Source: Actinomycetota bacterium (GTDB lineage: Bacteria > Actinomycetota > Acidimicrobiia > Acidimicrobiales > AC-14). Taken from it: 8,614 bases of DNA. Of this stretch, positions 5,077-8,614 are shown piece after piece. Position 1 is the first letter of the stretch. Each line of letters begins with the position of its first letter. Below the pieces are notes generated by a model, which had not been told where the DNA came from, made no database searches, and was given only the letters and a program-made list of their open reading frames with translations. The stretch is taken from assembly GCA_020200615.1 (NCBI GenBank), contig JAIVIH010000269.1, positions 1 to 8,614 on the forward strand, read 5' to 3'. Position numbers and translations under genes: made by a program.

Positions 5077-6873
5077 CTAGCCCTCCTCGAGCAGCGCCCG
5101 GAACCGGTCACGTCGCTCGAGGATCGAGCGACGGCGCGAGGACACCAGAAACTCGGGCGAGCCCAGCTCGAGACCACGATAGTGGCGCGTGCTGAAACCG
5201 CCGGCCCGCAGCATGGTGGTCGCCCGTTGCGAGACGCCGACTTGTTGCAGCCCGAAATGGGCCATGAGGTCCTTCACCAACATCCCGCCGCCCGAGGTTG
5301 AGAACAACTCGTTGGCCTTGCCGACGACCCAGCAGACGGCGGCCGCGGCGGTGTCGGCGCGTGCCCCACGCCGGAACACAGTTGGGTCGCCCGAGGCCAC
5401 GATGTTCAGGAACCGCCGGCAAGCCGTGCGGTACTCGGCATCGAGCAGCTCGTCGCAGCACCGGTCGCAGAGGGCCAGGACCGCGCTCACTGGCTCCCGC
5501 ACGTCATCCGGGATGCCGTCCCAGGAGAACTCCTCATCGGGGAGGGGACGGTCGTGAAGCCGGTCCAGGGCGGCCTCCCCGCCCACGGCGCGGCGAAGCG
5601 TGTCCAGCATCACCTCCCGGTAGTCCGGCTGATCGCCCGGCATCGACCACGGGTCATCGGCATCGAGAACGCCCACCGCTGCCAGCAGCGCCGCCGGACC
5701 CTGGAGCCGCGGGGAGCGGATGATGCGCTGGTACTCGGGCTCGAACCGATCGACGGCAGCCAGCGTCTCATCGGTGAGCGCCCGGCGAATACCCCGCTCC
5801 GCGTGGCAGAAGCGGATGAAGGCGCGCAGCAGGTGAGGCGCCTTCGACAAGTACGCGACATCGGCCACGATCTTCCGAGGAATCCAGTCGAGAAGGAGGA
5901 TCTCAACCGCGACCGTGCTCCAACGGCGCGGATCGCCGGGACCGTACCCGGTCGCGAACCACAGGACTTGCTCCAGAAGGTCGATGTGGTCGTGGTCCAG
6001 CCCGGCGGCGAAGGGCGAGGCGAGGAACCGGGACGCCAGGGCCGCCTGGGCGTCGTCGTCCCACTCGGCTCGGACGTAGCCCTGGCCACCCTGCGGGAGC
6101 AGCCGTGTGACCCACTCGACCAACGGCCGGCACGCCGGCCAGGTGTCGGTCTCGAAGCGGGGGACGGTCATGGCGCCGGCGTCGATCGCCTCGGTGATCC
6201 GCGCCCGGGCGTCGGCGGGGTCGATGTCGTTCCAAGCGGTGTCGGGGTCATCTCCCGACTTCTCCCGCATGAACTCGATGAGCGCGGCGAGGCTCTCTCG
6301 GACGATGAAGGCGTCCTTGACCACCGTGCCGAGGTTGTGATCGATGTAGACGACCACCGCCATCTCCTGCCCAGTGGGGAAGCGGACGCCGATCATCACG
6401 TTGTCGCCGTCGCCGAGCACATGGACCATCTCCACAGTCCCGTAGGCCTCTACGTCACCCAAGCGCACGAGCCAGGTGGGCAGCGGATGGTCTCTGGTCA
6501 CCAGTTCTCGGCGAATACGGGCGGCCAGCACCTCGTCGGGCGTCATCTCGGCGAATGCCGCAAGAAGGGCGGTCGTCTCCCGTTGTTCGACCTCGAGCAG
6601 AGTGCCGATCAGCGTCTCCCGGTCAAGCCGGGGAGGGCCTTCGCCGGGCCGAGCAAACGGGTCATCAGTGCGGGGGTCGACCACCGTCAGCAGGGTGCTG
6701 GCCTCGGCGAGGAGTGACAGCGGATGGTAGCCGGCGAGCGCCTGCGCCACGCCGTCCATGAGGTCGGGCTCACGGCCGCCCTCGGCTCGCGGCCCGGGGC
6801 GTCTGCCCGCCCGCGGCGGGGTTCCTTTGGGCGTGACCCGCCCACCGTGTCGGTGGCTTCGCCGCTTGCCCAC
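5077..6873 (-). CDS. Uncharacterised 598-residue protein with DUF6398-like C-terminal domain
   Basis: The N-terminus is strongly basic and disordered (about 1-38, with GKRRSHRHGGRVTPKGTPP). A mostly helical region follows: TLLEVEQRETTALLAAFAEM near 91-110, then a compact alpha/beta segment (about 142-190, MIGVRFPTGQEMAVVVYIDHN). A helical block around 321-361 contains VAVEILLLDWIPRKIVADV and AFIRFCHAERGI. The C-terminal part (about 465-560) resembles DUF6398: CDRCCDELLDAEYRTACRRF, an Ala-rich helix AAAAVCWVVGKANELF and a possible helix-turn-helix, MLVKDLMAHFGLQQVGVSQR. I know this arrangement only as conserved hypothetical actinobacterial proteins; no function is assigned. There is no signal peptide or membrane span. 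The start is GTG at 6873 with no Shine-Dalgarno site but a TACAGT seven bases upstream, which fits a leaderless mRNA; Met39 (6759) is the alternative start. Confidence 0.85.
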   Translation of the reverse strand: MGKRRSHRHGGRVTPKGTPPRAGRRPGPRAEGGREPDLMDGVAQALAGYHPLSLLAEASTLLTVVDPRTDDPFARPGEGPPRLDRETLIGTLLEVEQRETTALLAAFAEMTPDEVLAARIRRELVTRDHPLPTWLVRLGDVEAYGTVEMVHVLGDGDNVMIGVRFPTGQEMAVVVYIDHNLGTVVKDAFIVRESLAALIEFMREKSGDDPDTAWNDIDPADARARITEAIDAGAMTVPRFETDTWPACRPLVEWVTRLLPQGGQGYVRAEWDDDAQAALASRFLASPFAAGLDHDHIDLLEQVLWFATGYGPGDPRRWSTVAVEILLLDWIPRKIVADVAYLSKAPHLLRAFIRFCHAERGIRRALTDETLAAVDRFEPEYQRIIRSPRLQGPAALLAAVGVLDADDPWSMPGDQPDYREVMLDTLRRAVGGEAALDRLHDRPLPDEEFSWDGIPDDVREPVSAVLALCDRCCDELLDAEYRTACRRFLNIVASGDPTVFRRGARADTAAAAVCWVVGKANELFSTSGGGMLVKDLMAHFGLQQVGVSQRATTMLRAGGFSTRHYRGLELGSPEFLVSSRRRSILERRDRFRALLEEG

Positions 6874-6880
6874 GGCTTGA

Positions 6881-6886
6881 ACTGTA
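6881..6886 (-). promoter_or_regulatory. Candidate -10 box of a leaderless transcript for the 598-residue protein
   Basis: TACAGT on the minus strand matches TANNNT (four of six to TATAAT) and is seven bases from the GTG at 6873. RNA would start at the start codon. This explains the absence of a ribosome site and supports the basic N-terminal tail as genuine coding sequence. Confidence 0.4.
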
Positions 6887-6944
6887 GGTGCCGGGCCGAG
6901 CGCGGGCGGGGCGCAGCAGTCAGTGGCGTCCTTCTCCTCCCGTC

Positions 6945-7208
6945 GGACGGCTGACCGCCCGCCAGCTTCGGGCGGCGGTCGACGAGCTCGACGGAAGATG
7001 CGGGGAGCTCGACATCGTCGAGGTCGATGACGACCTTGCTCGGCACGCCGGTCACCTCGCCGAGCTCCATTCCTTGCGGGGCCAGGACGCCGTCCACCTC
7101 GCCGCCGCCTTACGGGTCGATGACCCGGATCTTATGGTTGTGGCCGGGGACGGGACGTTGCTTGCGGCAGCCGCCACGGCCGGGATGACCGTCGCCGCCG
7201 TCAGTTGA
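6945..7208 (+). pseudogene. C-terminal remnant of a PIN-domain (VapC-like) toxin
   Basis: The frame from about 6945 to the TGA at 7206-7208 encodes roughly the last 87 residues of a PIN-domain ribonuclease. It shows LTARQLRAAVDELD, LDIVEVDDDLARHAGHLAEL, LRGQDAVHLAAAL (the third conserved Asp, in the family's GYDAVHLA motif) and VVAGDGTLLAAAATAGM (the fourth Asp). The first half, carrying the first catalytic Asp and the Glu, is missing. The same open frame begins at a GTG at 6888, but the first 19 codons are not PIN-like, and no PIN sequence is found upstream in any frame. There the start of the divergent 598-residue gene takes over. No VapB antitoxin adjoins it. Without half of the active site it should be inactive. 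It could still be expressed as a fragment, but no ribosome site is evident. Confidence 0.75.
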
Positions 7209-7295
7209 CCCGGACAGCACGCCTCAGCGGAGGCGGGATCAGCCGGTTGGACGTCACCCGCCGGGCCGAGCGGGGGGCGCCGGCGCGGCGCGCAA

Positions 7296-7328
7296 AGAGG
7301 GCCCCGAGGCGAAACCCCGGGGCCCTCT
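7296..7328 (-). terminator. Rho-independent type terminator of the exported protein gene
   Basis: AGAGGGCCCCG (7296-7306) pairs perfectly with CGGGGCCCTCT (7318-7328) around an 11-base loop that can close two further G-C pairs. It lies 16 bases beyond the TAG (7347-7345) of the minus-strand gene and is followed on that strand by a short TTT. In the other orientation it could also stop transcripts from the PIN remnant. Confidence 0.75.
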
Positions 7329-7344
7329 GCTCGCTCAGTGGCTG

Positions 7345-7917
7345 CTACGGCAGGACGACCTTTCCCACGAAGTCGCCGACGTCGGCACCGTTGGCGACGA
7401 ACCCGCGGCTCTGGAGGTAGCCCGACGCCCCGGTCCACTCGCCCGTGCCGCCGGTGATGCGGTCGACGCTGGTGAACTCGCCATCGCTCGGGGTGGAGAG
7501 GTTGCCCACCGCGGAGCTGGCGAAGTACAGGTCGCCGTCCTTGGTGTGCAGCACGCTGGTGGACTCGATGTAGCTCAGGCCGGCCGTTCCGGACGGCACG
7601 ACGCTCTGCACCGTCAGCTCCCAGGTGCCCCGGAGGCTGCCCGTGAACTCGCCCGTGGCGCAGAGTCCGACGGGAGAGGAGGCACACGACGGCCCGCTGA
7701 GCAGCTGGCCGTCGAAGTGTCCGTGCACCGACTTCGAGTTCGGGTCGGCCTGGGCAGGACCGACGAGCACGGCGCCCAAGGCGGCGACGAGGGCGAGGGG
7801 GACGATGACCAGGCGTGCCATCCGGCGGCCGGGTCGCCGAGCCGACTGTGACTCGCTGACTTGTGCTCCGGATGCGGAAGCGTCGGAAGGGTTGGCAGGG
7901 GTGTTTGTGGGCTCCAT
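7345..7917 (-). CDS. Exported small beta-rich protein, function unknown (possible allene-oxide-cyclase-like barrel)
   Basis: A 190-residue precursor. Residues 1-33 are polar and end in basic RRPGRR. A hydrophobic core, ARLVIVPLALVAALGAVLVG (about 34-53), and the cleavage site AQA|DP (after residue 57) follow, so a mature protein of about 133 residues should be secreted. It is rich in alternating Gly/Ser/Thr beta strands: GHFDGQL, CATGEFTGSLRGTWELTVQSV, DGDLYFASSAVGNL and ITGGTGEWTGASGYLQSRGF. Cys78 and Cys86 may form a disulphide. The GGTGxWxGASGxL repeat resembles small actinobacterial secreted barrels related to allene oxide cyclase or dirigent folds; this is tentative and no catalytic activity is implied. 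AAAGGA lies about eight bases before the ATG at 7917, favouring this start over Met33. It is a single gene with its own strong terminator and lies divergent from the BTAD-type remnant. Confidence 0.85.
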   Translation of the reverse strand: MEPTNTPANPSDASASGAQVSESQSARRPGRRMARLVIVPLALVAALGAVLVGPAQADPNSKSVHGHFDGQLLSGPSCASSPVGLCATGEFTGSLRGTWELTVQSVVPSGTAGLSYIESTSVLHTKDGDLYFASSAVGNLSTPSDGEFTSVDRITGGTGEWTGASGYLQSRGFVANGADVGDFVGKVVLP

Positions 7918-7994
7918 GGTTCTGTTCCTTTCAGGCTGGACCGTTTCGGTGAGCCCACTTCACAACGACGCGCTGAGGAGCCACTCAGGCCGAG

Positions 7995-8010
7995 GTGGTG
8001 CTAGCACCAC
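7995..8010. promoter_or_regulatory. 16-bp perfect palindrome, operator candidate
   Basis: GTGGTGCTAGCACCAC is a perfect inverted repeat in the 149-bp spacer between the exported protein gene (start 7917) and the BTAD-type remnant (start 8067). Its right end overlaps a plausible -35 for the rightward gene. The length, symmetry and position fit a dimeric repressor site. The cognate regulator is not known. Confidence 0.6.
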
Positions 8011-8038
8011 GACACCCAAGGACATGCTGGCCTACCAT
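8009..8038 (+). promoter_or_regulatory. Candidate promoter of the BTAD-type regulator remnant
   Basis: ACGACA (8009-8014, four of six) and TACCAT (8033-8038, four of six) are 18 bases apart. The -35 overlaps the last two bases of the palindrome, so operator binding would occlude it. The start of transcription would be near 8045, about 22 bases before the GTG. Confidence 0.35.
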
Positions 8039-8066
8039 CGCAGGGCCTCAGCAGGGGGTCATCGGC

Positions 8067-8246
8067 GTGGAGTTCAGGGTGTTGGGGCCTCTCGAGGTGT
8101 CCGACGGAGGACACCTGATCGACAGCGGTCCTCGGATGCAGCGCGCCGTGCTCGTCCTGCTCATCATCGAGGCCAACCGCGTCGTCTCGGTGGACCGGCT
8201 CACCGACGCCCTGTGGGGCGAGGAGCCTCCGCCCGCTGCCACCGGC
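8067..8246 (+). pseudogene. Truncated BTAD/SARP-type winged-helix transcriptional regulator
   Basis: A GTG at 8067, eight bases after AGGGGG (8053-8058), opens a typical BTAD/SARP regulator N-terminus: VEFRVLGPLEVSDGG, then RMQRAVLVLLIIEANRVVSVDRLTDALWGEEPPPAAT (residues about 24-59). In intact members the next segment is the recognition helix (NxLQxxVSRLRxxL), followed by the BTAD helical domain. Here similarity ends at residue 59-60. The frame stays open to 8594, but that extension is the antisense of the Doc toxin gene, whose stop lies at 8265-8267. The recognition helix and all effector domains are therefore missing and DNA binding should be lost. The intact promoter and ribosome site suggest recent truncation by insertion or deletion. 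The exact break lies between about 8240 and 8264. Confidence 0.75.
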
Positions 8247-8264
8247 CTCAGCGCTGCCGTCGGG

Positions 8265-8614
8265 CTACTGGCCGCTCGCGCCTCGAAGCGCCTCGGCCAG
8301 GTTCTCGATCGTGTCGTCCCCCGCAGCGACGGCCATCACGAGGTCGAAGACGTCGTCATTCGTGGCGTTCACCGCAGGAATGCCGTTGAGTTCGAGGAAC
8401 ACGGCGGTGGCGAGCCAACCAAGGCGCTTGTTCCCGTCAACCAGCGGATGGTTCTTCACGATCGACTGGAGGAGCGCCGCCCCCTTGGTCCAGACGTCGG
8501 GATAGGCGTCCTCGCCGAAGATGGTTGTCTGAGGTCGAGCCGCCGCCGAACCGAGCAGGCCTACGTCCCGGATAGGCGGCGGATCGCCCAGTAGCAGGCC
8601 GGCCAGGTGAACAA
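8265..8614 (-). CDS. doc: Doc/Fic-family toxin (death-on-curing type), N-terminus beyond right edge
   Basis: The minus-strand frame is open from the right edge for 115 codons to TAG at 8267-8265. It reads VHLAGLLLGDPPPIRDVGLL, then SAAARPQTTIFGEDAYPDV, GAALLQSIVKN and the Fic motif HPLVDGNKR (His55 to Arg63 of the visible part). The motif has the Doc-type Lys where true Fic AMP-transferases have Gly. Then come LGWLATAVFLELNG and a helical C-terminus with ENLAEALRG. Doc of phage P1 phosphorylates EF-Tu and stops translation; by homology this protein would do the same, held in check by a Phd-type antitoxin. Typical length is about 125, so probably only about ten N-terminal residues are missing. 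The antitoxin gene would be expected just upstream, outside the window. The GTG at 8459 within the motif region is not the start. The gene abuts the truncated BTAD-type regulator. Confidence 0.9.
   Translation of the reverse strand, partial: VHLAGLLLGDPPPIRDVGLLGSAAARPQTTIFGEDAYPDVWTKGAALLQSIVKNHPLVDGNKRLGWLATAVFLELNGIPAVNATNDDVFDLVMAVAAGDDTIENLAEALRGASGQ

Noticed and set aside
4199..5080. 293-residue plus-strand frame within glpX
   Set aside because: It is an out-of-frame shadow of glpX, almost entirely Arg/Gly/Pro.
5554..6717. 387-residue plus-strand frame opposite the 598-residue gene
   Set aside because: It is an antisense shadow; the minus-strand frame is longer, has balanced composition and matches a known domain.
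8247..8594. C-terminal extension of the BTAD-type regulator frame
   Set aside because: It is open only because it is antisense to the Doc gene; the residues show none of the expected SARP recognition helix or BTAD helices.
1..8614. CRISPR array, tRNA, rRNA, insertion sequence or prophage genes
   Set aside because: No spaced direct repeats, cloverleaf, ribosomal RNA blocks, transposase or phage structural motifs were seen on either strand.

Overview
The window is GC-rich DNA that is densely coded on both strands. It almost certainly comes from an actinobacterium (Actinomycetota). A WhiB-family Fe-S regulator, found only in actinobacteria and their phages, sits beside two GAF-ANTAR proteins, a STAS anti-anti-sigma protein, a GlpX-type fructose-bisphosphatase and a remnant of a BTAD/SARP-type regulator. 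Two genes look leaderless, which is common in this phylum. The sequence alone does not give a genus.

Layout. Positions 1-299 (minus) hold the 5' end of a secreted protein that runs off the left edge. It is divergent from a 50-residue CxxC/CxxC zinc-ribbon protein (511-663, plus), which has its own promoter and a leader hairpin. The zinc-ribbon gene ends tail-to-tail, with overlapping stop codons, against two tandem minus-strand GAF-ANTAR genes (660-1373 and 1424-2230). A promoter-bearing spacer of about 320 bp leads to whiB (2548-2853, plus). A strong bidirectional hairpin terminator separates whiB from a STAS-domain gene (2959-3360, minus). A histidine phosphatase (3502-4020, minus) is divergent from glpX (4092-5063, plus). 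glpX converges on a 598-residue uncharacterised protein with a DUF6398-like C-terminus (5077-6873, minus).

The right-hand 1.7 kb looks like accessory, rearranged DNA. It holds the C-terminal half of a PIN-domain (VapC-like) toxin (6945-7208), an exported small beta-rich protein with its own terminator (7345-7917, minus), and a 16-bp perfect palindrome in a divergent promoter region. Next comes a BTAD/SARP-type winged-helix regulator cut off after about 60 codons (8067-about 8246). A nearly complete Doc/Fic toxin (8265 to the right edge, minus) begins at that cut, and its antitoxin would lie just outside the window.

How the genes fit together. The left half is mostly signal transduction (ANTAR, WhiB, STAS). 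The middle is central carbon metabolism (gluconeogenic FBPase) with a divergent phosphatase. The right is a toxin-antitoxin and regulator graveyard. I see no clear multi-gene novel system. The most notable items are two genes that are easy to miss (the edge secreted protein and the zinc-ribbon peptide), the Doc/BTAD junction, the palindromic operator candidate and the large uncharacterised protein. No tRNA, rRNA, CRISPR array or insertion sequence was seen.
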